Counted from the stretch's first letter, positions 35,499 through 44,600 are shown. The stretch: 64,000 nucleotides of DNA from Niastella vici (GCF_002077945.1 NZ_LVYD01000072.1:1-64000), one strand, 5' to 3'. Notes: a model not told the origin generated them from the sequence alone. Numbers and translations are program-made.

Positions 35499-36656
35499 TT
35501 AGGTTAAAGAGATAATTAAATTCTTTGGCAACCGCCCATTAACGGCAGCCTCATATTGAATAGGATCGGAATACAGCTTCGCATTTGGATATTGATCAAA
35601 GAAACAATGTATTGCGGCCATCGTCATGCCTATGGCAAAGTCTGCGGCCAGGCAGGCGTGTGCCCCGGTTCCAAAGGTCAAATGATCGGTATTATTGCTT
35701 CTATGTATATTAAAAGTATCCGGATCTGAAAAATGACTTTCATCGCGGTTAGCCGCAGCCAATACGATCAGTAGCATTTCCCCTTTTTTAATTTTCCAAT
35801 CCGCCAAAACAATATCATCCCCCGCTATCCTTCTCGTATTTTGCACGGGCGGGTCGTACCGTACCGTTTCTATTACAAACTTCTTCAAATTGGATCTGTC
35901 ATTGACAATTTGCCGCAAAGAAGTGCTGTAATTCAGCATTTGGATCATTGCATTACCCAATAACCCGCGGCATGCATCATAACTTTGAATCAATAAACCC
36001 GCCAGGTTACTTACACATACCGCAAGCCATTCATCCTTGTTCAAACCATCGCCAGGAATACCTGTGTTTAATACCCTGCTGAGCAAAGGGGAGTTAAGAA
36101 TATGTCTTTCAATAATCTGGTAAATACAGGTTGCCACTTCATTTATCCCGGCAATCTGTTCTTCGCTTTTGCCCGGATGCATTATTTTAACAATATGTTC
36201 AATGCGGGCTGTTAGCTCTTTACAGTCATCCTTACTAAAATCAAAGCCCTTTAGTAGCATCAGCACCGGTAGTTGTTTGCAAACAACATCAACCCAGTTT
36301 ATTTGCGGGCTATCACTGTTACCTGCCAGCAACTCTTTTACGAGCTGTGAGGCGGGATAAGGCTTTGCGCATGTAAGCATACCCGTTGCTGCCTGCCGGG
36401 CTGCAGCATGAGCAGGCGGATTTCTTAATCTTGCAAACCTGTTTACCATTATCAATGCCTGCTCATTCAATCCCGTATTGTTTATGGAAGGGATCAACGC
36501 CAATGGGTTATTGAGAATAGCCTTACAATACCCATAAGAATAAATACCGGTAATCTTATTCGCGTCATCCCGGAAGACGGGGGTTGTTGACCGCATACTT
36601 TTATACAGGGCATACGGATCCGGTTCCTCTGATTGAAGAAATAATACTGATCTCAT
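35499..36656 (-). CDS. Cytochrome P450
   Basis: 385 residues, a normal bacterial P450 length, soluble. The heme-thiolate motif is LTFGTGAHACLAADFA (FGxGxHxC), and the K-helix ExxR is ETVR in KKFVIETVRYDPPVQNTRR. The I-helix segment is AGLLIQSYDACRGLL, without the usual acid-Thr pair, as in some carrier-protein-tethered or atypical P450s. It is the first gene of a P450-ABM operon and is divergent from an ArsR-type regulator 79 bases away. The redox partner is not encoded here. Confidence 0.93.
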   Translation of the reverse strand: MRSVLFLQSEEPDPYALYKSMRSTTPVFRDDANKITGIYSYGYCKAILNNPLALIPSINNTGLNEQALIMVNRFARLRNPPAHAAARQAATGMLTCAKPYPASQLVKELLAGNSDSPQINWVDVVCKQLPVLMLLKGFDFSKDDCKELTARIEHIVKIMHPGKSEEQIAGINEVATCIYQIIERHILNSPLLSRVLNTGIPGDGLNKDEWLAVCVSNLAGLLIQSYDACRGLLGNAMIQMLNYSTSLRQIVNDRSNLKKFVIETVRYDPPVQNTRRIAGDDIVLADWKIKKGEMLLIVLAAANRDESHFSDPDTFNIHRSNNTDHLTFGTGAHACLAADFAIGMTMAAIHCFFDQYPNAKLYSDPIQYEAAVNGRLPKNLIISLT

Positions 36657-36735
36657 TTTTTGAATTTAATTTCCCTGGCAAGATTATTTAATTTTACTTA
36701 CTAATACTTCATTCTATATTGAAGTGTAATTGCAT

Positions 36736-37419
36736 ATGGAAGATCAGTTTAAAAAGATGGCAGGTTTGATCGGCGAACCGGTAAGGGCCGCTATCATGTG
36801 GGCTTTATTAGATGGCAAAGCCTTAACGGCAACTGAACTGACGATCGTTACCGGCACTACAGCCCCCAATTTAAGCATGCATATTGCCAGGTTGGTGCAG
36901 GCGGATCTATTATCTGTAGAAACCCAGGGGCGTCACAGGTACTATAAATTTTCCAGAAAAGAAATTGCCTATGCTATTGAAGCGATGGCCAATCTGATAC
37001 CACCTGGTTCTACCACCACTATATCTACCAATGACAATAATTCAGCTATAAGAAATTGCAGAACCTGTTATGATCACCTGGCCGGTAAGGTTGGAGTTGC
37101 CCTTACTGACAGCCTTTTACGTGAAGGCATTATCACAGAAAACGGCAAGACCTTCGAACTTACCCCAAAAGGAGGAACTGTTTTTTCAGATCTGGGAATG
37201 AATATTGACGAGATCAAAAAAAAGCGACGATCATTCCTACGCCCCTGTCTTGACTGGAGCGAACGGCGTTACCATATAGCAGGCGCCCTCGCGGCAGCAT
37301 TGCTGGAACATATGATCGCATCGGACTGGATCCGAAGACAAAAAAACTCAAGAGCGATCACTATTACTTCGAAGGGTCAAAGAGAATTTTATAGATATTT
37401 TAAATTAAACACTGAATAA
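36736..37419 (+). CDS. ArsR-type winged-helix regulator, divergent from the P450 operon
   Basis: About 227 residues from the ATG at 36736. The N-terminal winged helix is GEPVRAAIMWALLDGKALTATELTIVTGTTAPNLSMHIARLVQADLLSVETQGRHRYYKF. The C-terminal part has CRTCYDHLAGKVGVALTDSLL and FLRPCLDWSERRYHIAGALAAALLEHM, a conserved extension with paired cysteines and charged residues found in a larger subgroup of ArsR proteins. It probably responds to a small molecule or redox cue and represses the P450-ABM operon. Confidence 0.9.
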   Translation: MEDQFKKMAGLIGEPVRAAIMWALLDGKALTATELTIVTGTTAPNLSMHIARLVQADLLSVETQGRHRYYKFSRKEIAYAIEAMANLIPPGSTTTISTNDNNSAIRNCRTCYDHLAGKVGVALTDSLLREGIITENGKTFELTPKGGTVFSDLGMNIDEIKKKRRSFLRPCLDWSERRYHIAGALAAALLEHMIASDWIRRQKNSRAITITSKGQREFYRYFKLNTE

Positions 37420-37481
37420 TATCCAGCCCGGGTTAGCCGCTGCAGGAACTGTTGCACTCCGGTTCATCTTATATACGCAAT

Positions 37482-38429
37482 CTATTGGGTTTGCTGTGTA
37501 AAAGCCACAGGTTGTTTTATTTTGTAACGCAATTTCCTGTTGTGTGAAACAGCAGGCTCCCATTTGGGCGATTTGCGAATAACCTCAAGCGCTATCTTAT
37601 CAAAAGCAGGAAAAAAAGGCGTGCTCACGGTAGCATCTGTTACATTTCCTTCTTCATCGATGATGGCTTCTACGACAACAATGGCCCTATCGCCATTGAC
37701 AATTTTGTATTGGGTGGGAAAATATAATTTATTGTTCAGGTATTTTTGCCAGCCTTTGAGCCCGCCGGGAAACTGCGCACTCCTGTCTCTATTCACTGTA
37801 TCCATTGAGTTTCCCTGTTCATCATAATATTGTTTGTCGATCAATTTTCCATTCTCATACATTTCGGCAGCACTTGGTTTTCCGTTACGATGAAAATACA
37901 TCCATTTACCCTGCATTTTTTCACCGGGGCCATAGCGGCCGGCATAGGAAGGGTTACCATTATTGAACCAGCCAACTGCTACTCCACTGCCATCGGGGTT
38001 CCAGGAAGATGAATCAGACATATTACCGTTTTCGTACCACCCATAGCAGTTACCAGTCTTATGTCCTTTATCGTAACTGATAGAATCATCCATCACTCCG
38101 TTATAATGATAGCTCACCCAAAGACCATCCCGTTTTCCATGAACATAATTCCCGGCCGACCATAAATTTCCGTTGGGATGAAAATACCGGAAATGCCCGT
38201 TCGCTTTTTTACAGGTACTGTCCTCATAGGTACCATCCATCTGCAGCAATTTTTCCTGAATAAAATAATCACGCCGGTGCCAGCCAGAATCTGTTTTTTC
38301 AGTTACTCCCAGAAAGCGGGCCATATTCGGGGTTGTTTCCTTCCACCGGTAATCGTAATAGGTTTCCATTTTCTGGGCAAAGGTGGCAGACGAAAAAATA
38401 ACGGTCAATAATACAAGAAGGGGTTTCAT
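37482..38429 (-). CDS. Secreted MORN-repeat protein with TonB C-terminal domain
   Basis: 315 residues with signal (LLVLLTVIFSSATFAQ). Residues 60-200 carry YwqK/MORN-like repeats (GHFRYFHPNGNLWSAGNYVHGKRDGLWVSYHYNG). The last 100 residues form a TonB C-terminal-like domain (RAIVVVEAIIDEEGNVTDATVSTPFFPAFDKIALEVIRKSPKWEPA). Such hybrids are common in Bacteroidota periplasm; the MORN part may bind envelope surfaces while the TonB-like part may be structural. The gene is convergent with the ArsR gene. Confidence 0.88.
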   Translation of the reverse strand: MKPLLVLLTVIFSSATFAQKMETYYDYRWKETTPNMARFLGVTEKTDSGWHRRDYFIQEKLLQMDGTYEDSTCKKANGHFRYFHPNGNLWSAGNYVHGKRDGLWVSYHYNGVMDDSISYDKGHKTGNCYGWYENGNMSDSSSWNPDGSGVAVGWFNNGNPSYAGRYGPGEKMQGKWMYFHRNGKPSAAEMYENGKLIDKQYYDEQGNSMDTVNRDRSAQFPGGLKGWQKYLNNKLYFPTQYKIVNGDRAIVVVEAIIDEEGNVTDATVSTPFFPAFDKIALEVIRKSPKWEPAVSHNRKLRYKIKQPVAFTQQTQ

Positions 38430-38605
38430 CTGGCTAAGATAAAAACAAATAAAAAACCAATACCATCGGCTAATGCTTTTTTATTACAGGACAGAAATGC
38501 CCTGTTCCTGCCTGATAATTTGAATCTTATATCTTCAAATTCTATTTAAGATGTCGGGAGATGAGGACTGTGGGAAGTAATCTTATATTTATCAAAATAT
38601 CAGCA

Positions 38606-38989
38606 ATGGAAATACGAAAAAACTTTAATACGCCAAAAGTGCCGCGCAGCACCACCATTTTCCCACAGGCTGTTGTAGCAGATAAATTTATATTTCTTTC
38701 CGGCACTACGGGTGTTGATCCTTCAACCGGTAAGCTCATTAGTGATAATTTTGAAGAACAGGCCCGGCAAGCCTTCCTGAATATTAAAACCATACTGGAA
38801 GAAATGGGAAGCGGCCTGGAAAAAATAGTTAAGACAACCATCTTTATGGTTAGTGGAAACGACTTCAGTGCAATAAATAAAGTGTATGAAGCATTCTTTC
38901 CAGACAATGCGCCGGCGCGCAGCGTTCCGCAGGTGATGCCTTTCCCAGGCGGTATTTTAATTTCCGTGGAATGTGTGGCGCTTTTATAA
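38606..38989 (+). CDS. RidA/YjgF family enamine/imine deaminase
   Basis: 127 residues from the ATG at 38606 (a start 45 bases earlier adds a non-family leader). Conserved features are FIFLSGTTGVDPSTGKL, NIKTILEEMGSGLEKIVKTTIFM and the active-site segment ARSVPQVMPFPGGILISVECVAL with Arg and Glu. RidA hydrolyses reactive 2-aminoacrylate and related imines. Its end overlaps that of the convergent methyltransferase gene by 6 bases. Confidence 0.9.
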   Translation: MEIRKNFNTPKVPRSTTIFPQAVVADKFIFLSGTTGVDPSTGKLISDNFEEQARQAFLNIKTILEEMGSGLEKIVKTTIFMVSGNDFSAINKVYEAFFPDNAPARSVPQVMPFPGGILISVECVALL

Positions 38990-39886
38990 ACCCTCTTTTA
39001 CTTTCAACATCCAGGTAGCCTGTATTTTGGGCGGGGGATTCTTACTGTTACGAAATTCGGGCGGCATGGTATTGAGTAAATGCGGCAACACGCTTAACTC
39101 TTTATAGTTCGGTGTGGCTTCTTTTACCAATTCAAATCCCTGTTCTTGAAAGAACGCTTCAGCAGCTTCATAGCTGTCGAATTTATTTTCCTCAATATTA
39201 TGCTGTTCAAAGAATGCAGCTTCACCCCTGGTGTGGGGCATAGCCCGTTGCATTTCGGCAGAACGCTTGATATACACATCGGCAGTGATCCAGCAACCGC
39301 CGCGTTCTTTCAGCAAATGATGTATTGTTTGGCAAAGCTCCTTTTTCTCATCCACACCCAGGTACATTAACAATCCTTCATTCACGATAGTAACAGGGCC
39401 GCTTTTGAACCGGTTTACGACGTTATTAAATGCCGCTGTATCCATGGCATTCAGCGGCAACAGCTCGAGCTGGCCTACAAGGTCATTATTGGGCAACTGG
39501 TTGCTGATCATTTGTTGTTTGGTGGCAATAACCGCAGGCAGGTCGGTATCAATATAGTGAACGGCTTTGTGCGTGCACATCTCCAGTCCGCGCAATGAAT
39601 AACCTGATGACAACTCCAGGATATTTTTATTATCTGTTTGTTGTAGTAATTGATCTATACTCCAGTAGCGGCTTTCGAAATGCATAACGCGGATCCAGAA
39701 CCAGAAATCTTTATCATCAAAGTTGAGGTCGAAGGGCTCGGGTCCCTGAATAAGCGCCGCTGTTTCCCTTGCGTAAGGGATGTTGGTATACCCTTTCATC
39801 ATTAATAATGACTTTGCAGAGGGGCTTATGCTGCTATAATCGCGATTTTCATCAAATGTGTGCTTTATATTATCTGTCATATGCAA
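38984..39886 (-). CDS. Leucine carboxyl methyltransferase-type SAM methyltransferase
   Basis: 300 residues of the LCM/PpmP fold: NILELSSGYSLRGLEMCTHKAVHYIDTDLPAVIATKQQM (SAM site), GPVTIVNEGLLMYLG (post-I motif NEGLLMYL) and WITADVYIKRSAEMQRAMPHT. Bacterial members methylate carboxylates or small metabolites; the target is unknown. Confidence 0.85.
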   Translation of the reverse strand: MHMTDNIKHTFDENRDYSSISPSAKSLLMMKGYTNIPYARETAALIQGPEPFDLNFDDKDFWFWIRVMHFESRYWSIDQLLQQTDNKNILELSSGYSLRGLEMCTHKAVHYIDTDLPAVIATKQQMISNQLPNNDLVGQLELLPLNAMDTAAFNNVVNRFKSGPVTIVNEGLLMYLGVDEKKELCQTIHHLLKERGGCWITADVYIKRSAEMQRAMPHTRGEAAFFEQHNIEENKFDSYEAAEAFFQEQGFELVKEATPNYKELSVLPHLLNTMPPEFRNSKNPPPKIQATWMLKVKEGL

Positions 39887-40161
39887 GAATATCTACCTCA
39901 AAAGTAGAGAAATTCTTTTAAGTGGGCAGCAACTGTGTGCAGCAAAGTAGTTGCACAAATTTAACGAGGATGATAAACCGAAATTTGATTGATTAGAATC
40001 AACAAATGCAGGGGGATATAAAAGTGTTTATTTTGATTTGTAGTTTTGGGCAAATAGCAATAACCTATGCCTTTGTAGTGCCGCTCTTCACAAGAAAGAA
40101 AAGTCCAGAAACCTATTGTATAAATCGCAGGGGATTTTTTTAACCTTTTAAATCATTTTGA
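39887..40161. other. Intergenic region before a possible tiny gene
   Basis: AT-rich non-coding sequence; a CCTTTG-bearing stretch at about 40065-40078 could be part of a promoter. Confidence 0.4.
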
Positions 40162-40239
40162 ATGACCAACATTCTCTTGCTTTGCATGGTCCTGATCATG
40201 CTGTGCATACTTGTCAGGCTCACAGAAAGGTTGGGATAA
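40162..40239 (+). CDS. Candidate 25-residue hydrophobic peptide
   Basis: An ATG-start frame encodes a single strongly hydrophobic segment (ILLLCMVLIMLCILVRL) with a charged tail (TERLG), the layout of a small one-pass membrane protein. A perfect-looking terminator (40265-40294) begins 25 bases after the stop, and no other gene on this strand could use it. No strong ribosome-binding site is seen. Confidence is modest because of the size. Confidence 0.45.
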   Translation: MTNILLLCMVLIMLCILVRLTERLG

Positions 40240-40264
40240 ACCACCCTTTATTGAGTCAATTCTT

Positions 40265-40294
40265 GCACCTGGCGATGGCCGCCGGGTGCTTTTT
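40265..40294 (+). terminator. Terminator after the 25-codon frame
   Basis: GCACC-T-GGC pairs with GCC-CC-GGTGC-like arms (GCACC 40265-40269 with GGTGC 40285-40289) and is followed by TTTTT. Confidence 0.7.
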
Positions 40295-40537
40295 GCATTT
40301 CAAATGCGCAATAAATGATTGATCTTTCTTAATATCAATCATTTATTTTATTTTCATATAGATAATCTAAAGCAAAGATTACCCTTAACTAACCTTTACA
40401 GCCATGTTAATTAGAAAACATTCCAATTCCTGGAGTGCAGGAATTACTCATTTGCCTTTTCAGCATCATACAACAATAAGTGTAAGCCCTCTTAATGGGG
40501 CAGCTTTTTATATAATAATTCAAAGATAAGAAAACAT

Positions 40538-40573
40538 TCCATTTTCCAATTCATTTTCTGGAAATATTGGAAT
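40538..40573. promoter_or_regulatory. Cluster of TTCCA/TGGAA half-sites before the S24-like gene
   Basis: Motifs ATTCCA, TTCCAATT and GGAAATATTGGAAT lie within 36 bases, arranged as imperfect inverted repeats. Related TGGAA words occur before the two other S24-fold regulators. They may be operators. Confidence 0.4.
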
Positions 40574-40576
40574 TAG

Positions 40577-41527
40577 TTGACTTTAATCAAGTCTCGTGAA
40601 GCCAAAAATTTTGAAGACTTCCTTAATTATTTCACAATGGGCGAAGAGCTGCAAAGCGCGGATTTTATTGCATTAAAGACAGATATACTGGACACCATTG
40701 ATCGCTTAAACAATGATTATCAAATGTTTAATGAAGAAATTGCGGCAGCTATCCGAATTTCAAAACATTCTTTTCATAAATATTCCCGCGGGAAATTGCC
40801 TCCAACTAAAATAGGAAAATGCAAGAATATATTAAAGAAACTCACCAGACTTGAGAATAGAAAAAAATTGGAAAAAGTGGAAAATAAGGAAGAGGCAGCG
40901 CAAAACGTCCCAAATCCGAATCCTCTAACGGAACAAATAAAAACAAAAGCGGAAGAAGCTAAAGACCCGGTCAATAAATATTTTGTATGTAATTATTACT
41001 CACTCAATATTAACCCAGAACCATATAAAGGATATGTACATAAAATAGGAGTTCGTACTATAGTTAAAGGGTTAGATGCCATTATTGGATATCCTAATGA
41101 CTCTATTCAATTTGAGGATGCTGACACTCTTGTTCCGATGCTCGACCGTGGAGGGGAACCATCTGTTAGATTCGAGTCGTTAATAGCTATTAAAAAGATC
41201 AATATCAATTCATGTAAACCGGGAAACCAATATTACTTTTTTGACAGCATTCATCAGCCTTATTTAAGAACATTATATAAAATAGACGGCGACACATATA
41301 AATTCATAGCCGAGGATCCAGGAAAGTTCCCTGATATTGAACTTAAGCGGGAAGAAATATTAGTCATATTCACAGTAATAACCAGTGTCAATAAACCCAA
41401 ACCCAATATTACATTTATTGTCCCTCTGGATAATCAGGCAGATGTAACCAAAGAAATTAAAGGCAATCAGGACGGAAACACCAATGACAATGAGTCAATG
41501 ATTGAATTAAACAACCCTGAGGGTTGA
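40577..41527 (+). CDS. S24-fold (CI/LexA-like) regulator lacking the catalytic serine
   Basis: Up to 316 residues from a TTG at 40577; ATG at 40637 is an alternative. An N-terminal HTH-like segment (FNEEIAAAIRISKHSFHKYSRGKLPP) is followed by a lysine/glutamate-rich linker (about 95-130) and a C-terminal half that aligns without gaps to the S24-type domains at 58 and 59.5 kb: VPMLDRGGEPSVRFESLIAIKKI corresponds to IPITDDSMEPDYKNGGHIALKKL there. The DSM serine is replaced (DRGG), so it should not self-cleave. A 50-residue polar tail is additional. Probably a DNA-binding repressor using the domain only to dimerise or sense. Confidence 0.65.
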   Translation: MTLIKSREAKNFEDFLNYFTMGEELQSADFIALKTDILDTIDRLNNDYQMFNEEIAAAIRISKHSFHKYSRGKLPPTKIGKCKNILKKLTRLENRKKLEKVENKEEAAQNVPNPNPLTEQIKTKAEEAKDPVNKYFVCNYYSLNINPEPYKGYVHKIGVRTIVKGLDAIIGYPNDSIQFEDADTLVPMLDRGGEPSVRFESLIAIKKININSCKPGNQYYFFDSIHQPYLRTLYKIDGDTYKFIAEDPGKFPDIELKREEILVIFTVITSVNKPKPNITFIVPLDNQADVTKEIKGNQDGNTNDNESMIELNNPEG

Positions 41528-41535
41528 CAATTCCC

Positions 41536-41748
41536 CTACTCCCCATCCGGGTCCACCACATCTATTTCGGCTACCCGCCCTACCTGCCCATCCTGTAACC
41601 GCACTTTTATTCCCCTTGAATGATACGCCGCTGAAGTAAGCAGGTCTTTCACAATACCATACGTTAATTTACCGCTTCGTTGGTCTTTTTTAAGAATAAT
41701 TGCCACTTCCTGCCCGGGATAAATGTCTTTTCGGTATTGACCGTCCAT
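41536..41748 (-). CDS. ywbE: YwbE family protein
   Basis: 70 residues from the ATG at 41748; the frame extends 24 codons upstream without family similarity. The whole protein matches the YwbE (DUF2196) pattern: YPGQEVAIILKKDQRSGKLTYGIVKDLLTSAAYHSRGIKVRLQDGQVGRV. The family is small, basic and of unknown function, likely RNA- or DNA-binding beta-barrel in style. It is convergent with the S24-like gene. Confidence 0.85.
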   Translation of the reverse strand: MDGQYRKDIYPGQEVAIILKKDQRSGKLTYGIVKDLLTSAAYHSRGIKVRLQDGQVGRVAEIDVVDPDGE

Positions 41749-41921
41749 ATGTATTTTAATTATCAGCTGTAAAAATATTGCAGTTGAGCTTTGTAACAAA
41801 ACCAGACATTTTCGTACCAAAAGCGAACGGTTCTGCCCAATAACAAAACAGCAACTGCCTGATTTCCATATAAAAGCTAAATTGGCTTATTATAGGCCTT
41901 ACTAAACGAAAGCCCTTCCCC

Positions 41922-42511
41922 ATGTTCAAAAATTACTTCACCACCGCCTGGCGGCACTTAATAAAGCACAAAGTATTTTCCTTTATTAATATTTTCGGCC
42001 TCGCATTGAGCCTTACGGCAGTGTGGCTGATCGCGCTTTTTGTGGCTGATGAAGTAAGTTTTGACCGGTACCATAAAACCCTTTTGAATATCATTACCTT
42101 GATCAGAACTTTGCCGCACAATACCGGGGTGAACAAAAACAGGGACAAATATTGCTGGCGTTTACCATCCTCACTATTGTTATTGCCTGTTTGGGCTTGT
42201 TTGGACTGATCTCTTTCACCGTTGAAAAACGGATTAAAGAAATTGGCATTCGCAAAGTACCTGGCGCTGGCATAGGCAGCATGGTTACCCTGTTAACGAC
42301 CAGTTTGTTAAAAGTCGTTTTAATATCCCTGTTAGTGGCCGTTCCCCTTTCGTGGCTGGTGATGAACAAATGGTTGGAAGATTTTGCCTACCGCATTCAA
42401 CTGCAATGGTGGATGTTCGCCCTGGCAGGCATTATTTCCATACTCATTGCATTGACTACCTTAAGTTTTCAGGCAATAAAAGCAGCCCTTGCCAACCCGG
42501 GGAAAGCCTGA
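41922..42511 (+). pseudogene. Collapsed FtsX/MacB-type ABC transporter permease
   Basis: The first about 57 codons are a perfect N-terminus of the Bacteroidota MacB-like permease (MFKNYFTTAWRHLIKHKVFSFINIFGLALSLTAVWLIALFVADEVSFDRYHK). The last about 140 codons, in a different frame, are its C-terminus (PFEYHYLDQNFAAQYRGEQKQGQ then LLAFTILTIVIACLGLFGLISFTVEKRIKEIGIRKV). The normal family length is about 790, so some 600 codons are missing at a junction near 42080 and the frame is shifted. Split this way, it cannot make a working permease. Two separate short frames cover it (41922-42209 and 42152-42511). Confidence 0.85.
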
Positions 42512-42568
42512 GATCGGAATAAATAGATGCCGTAATTACTCAATACGGGGCAAATTTTCCCAGCTAGG

Positions 42569-43024
42569 TTAACCGCCCTTTTTGTAATGGCCCATCAGCT
42601 CGCCCTTAGCCAGTATATGGCCTTTCATTGCCTGCTGCAATTCTTTCTTATGCGATCCGGCAAGCAGGTCGAGCTTTGTATCTATCGCAAATACTTTAAA
42701 AAAATACCGGTGTGAGCCCGAAGGCGGACAAGGCCCGCCATACCCTGTTTTGCCAAAACTGTTAGTGCCATTTATGCCAGGCCTGCTGTTTTCAGCAATG
42801 TGCTCATTAGGTGGAATATTCCAAACCAGCCAATGATCAAATGTTCCGTGTGGTGCATCAGGGTCTTCCACAATAATTGCTACCGTTTTTGTCTCCGCAG
42901 GTAAATTGCTTATTTCAAGCGGCGGGTTAATATCATCCCCTTCGCAGCTATATTTCTCAGGTATTTGCCCGCCCTGGCTAAATGCTGCACTGTGCACATT
43001 TAACACGGCTGTTTTTACTGCCAT
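42569..43024 (-). CDS. YbhB/YbcL family Raf kinase inhibitor-like protein
   Basis: 151 residues, PEBP fold: IPEKYSCEGDDINPPLEISNLPAETKTVAIIVEDPDAPHGTFDHWLVWNIPP and GYGGPCPPSGSHRYFFKVFAID. The ligand-binding DPDAP and GPCPPSG-HR motifs are intact. The bacterial function is not known. It starts a small group of stress-type genes. Confidence 0.92.
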   Translation of the reverse strand: MAVKTAVLNVHSAAFSQGGQIPEKYSCEGDDINPPLEISNLPAETKTVAIIVEDPDAPHGTFDHWLVWNIPPNEHIAENSRPGINGTNSFGKTGYGGPCPPSGSHRYFFKVFAIDTKLDLLAGSHKKELQQAMKGHILAKGELMGHYKKGG

Positions 43025-43044
43025 AAAAAAATGTTTGAATGTTT

Positions 43045-43230
43045 TTAATGGTCTCTATTCTGAAAAGTCTTTTTATTTTTTTTGTCCTTTTTGTTATGCG
43101 TAACATCATCCCCTTTAAAATCCTGTTCTTCATTTTTCCTGCTGTCGAGGTTATCCTTATTCTCCGGCCTCAGATGCCTGTCTTTTTGCGTTTTAGCATT
43201 TTGTGAAGGCATTGCTTCATTCTTTTTCAT
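43045..43230 (-). CDS. Small hydrophilic protein of unknown function
   Basis: 61 residues, highly charged (KKNEAMPSQNAKTQKDR; KNEEQDFKGDDVTHNKKDKKNKK), with no hydrophobic core, so probably disordered. The NLDSRKNEEQDFKGDDVTHNKK block looks like one I remember in small proteins of other Chitinophagaceae and Sphingobacteriaceae. It lies just upstream of ybhB on the same strand. Confidence 0.6.
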   Translation of the reverse strand: MKKNEAMPSQNAKTQKDRHLRPENKDNLDSRKNEEQDFKGDDVTHNKKDKKNKKTFQNRDH

Positions 43231-43393
43231 ACAACACTATTTTAATTAAAATGAATTGCATCAATTCACTTGCCATATACAGTATTGATCTTCAAAGCAT
43301 GCAGCTAAACCATTGTTCCGCCATTTATATGGCCTGGCTTTTGTGCTCCTACTTTAAGGATACTATTTTGATAACCATTTAAATAGTAAAACT

Positions 43394-43987
43394 ATGAGAC
43401 GCTTAATTTGTTTAATGCTGATCACAGGCGCATTGGCCTGTAAAAACAATCAACACGATAGTGTTAAAATTGCCAAAGAAGTAAACAGGGATAAAGATAA
43501 AGTTACCCAAACTATGGCCGTTGAAAAATCAGATGCTGATTTCGCGGTTGAAGCAGCAAATGGCAACATGATAGATGTGCAGTTGAGCGCGCTTGCCAAA
43601 ACCAAAGCGGCTAACAGCAGGGTGAGGCAATTTGCCGCCATGATCATTGCCGACCATGCAACGCTCAGCAGCCATCTTCAACAGATAGCTACTGACAAAA
43701 ATATCACCTTACCACAGGAACTCAGTGGTGAAGCCAAAAATGATATTACCCGGCTGAACCGGAAAGACAGGGCAACATTTGACGGCGCGTATATGCATAT
43801 GATGCTGGCCGATCACAAAAAATACGTTGACAATTTTGAAAAGGCAGCAAAGGATTGTAAAGATGCGGCACTGAGGAATTATATTCATGAAGCATTACCC
43901 GTGCTGAAGAAACAACGGGATTCAGCTGCAGCCATTGATCCATACTTTGTTGAAAGAACACCAACACCAGCACCAGTATATCCTTAA
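43394..43987 (+). CDS. DUF4142 domain lipoprotein
   Basis: 197 residues, signal ending in LITGALACKNN (lipid cysteine near residue 16). The DUF4142 helical bundle is complete: DADFAVEAANGNMIDVQLSALAKTKAANSRVRQFAAMIIADHATLSSHLQ and FDGAYMHMMLADHKKYVDNFEKAAKDCKDAALRNYIHEALPVLKKQ. The ferritin-like helices carry conserved D/H residues. The function is uncertain; expression under envelope or osmotic stress is often suggested. A 53-base gap leads to the DUF6496 gene. Confidence 0.92.
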   Translation: MRRLICLMLITGALACKNNQHDSVKIAKEVNRDKDKVTQTMAVEKSDADFAVEAANGNMIDVQLSALAKTKAANSRVRQFAAMIIADHATLSSHLQQIATDKNITLPQELSGEAKNDITRLNRKDRATFDGAYMHMMLADHKKYVDNFEKAAKDCKDAALRNYIHEALPVLKKQRDSAAAIDPYFVERTPTPAPVYP

Positions 43988-44039
43988 ATCAATACAGTGA
44001 CGGCATATCAATTGCAAAGCATTTTTATAAAAAGTAATT

Positions 44040-44543
44040 ATGCCAGAAAAGAAAACAATCAGGCGTGCACGACGCGATAAACGTGCAGGTAAATCGCCAG
44101 GCACACAGGCCGGTGAGTTTGTACATGATGAAATAAAAAAGATCAGAAGAGGTGAGCATGGAGCAAGATCAGCCAAACAAGCTATTGCCATCGGCCTGTC
44201 TGAAGCCCGGCGTGCAGGGGTGAACCTGAAACCACCCAAAAAGGGAACTGTTTCAGAAAAAACCCGTAAGAGTGCAGAGCATGCCTATGAAAAAGGACAA
44301 AAGCATGAACCAGTTACCAAAACACGGTCACGTGCAAGGGTAAAGGCATTGAAACGGGAACCTACTTCTACTGTTTCGCGCAAAGCGCTTTCCAAACAGG
44401 CAAGAACAGCCGCCGGCAAACGTACCGCTGCAGACCGTTCTGCCGCAGCAAAGAAAGCAGCGAGAACAAAAGGACCGCGTGAGCGTGCTGCAGCCGCCCG
44501 GAAAGGGGCACGTACCCGAAAGCGCCATGCAGGCAAAGCCTAG
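44040..44543 (+). CDS. DUF6496-like basic protein
   Basis: 167 residues, very rich in Lys, Arg and Ala. The N-terminal half carries AGEFVHDEIKKIRRGEHGARSAKQAIAIGLSEARRAGV, the core of the DUF6496 group; the second half is a histone-H1-like tail (SKQARTAAGKRTAADRSAAAKKAARTKG). It presumably binds DNA or RNA; no direct evidence. The neighbours are stress-type genes. Confidence 0.8.
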   Translation: MPEKKTIRRARRDKRAGKSPGTQAGEFVHDEIKKIRRGEHGARSAKQAIAIGLSEARRAGVNLKPPKKGTVSEKTRKSAEHAYEKGQKHEPVTKTRSRARVKALKREPTSTVSRKALSKQARTAAGKRTAADRSAAAKKAARTKGPRERAAAARKGARTRKRHAGKA

Positions 44544-44600
44544 TTCCTTTTGTCAATATCATATAATCAATTTAGTTTGCAGCAAAGCTTTTTTTTCATC

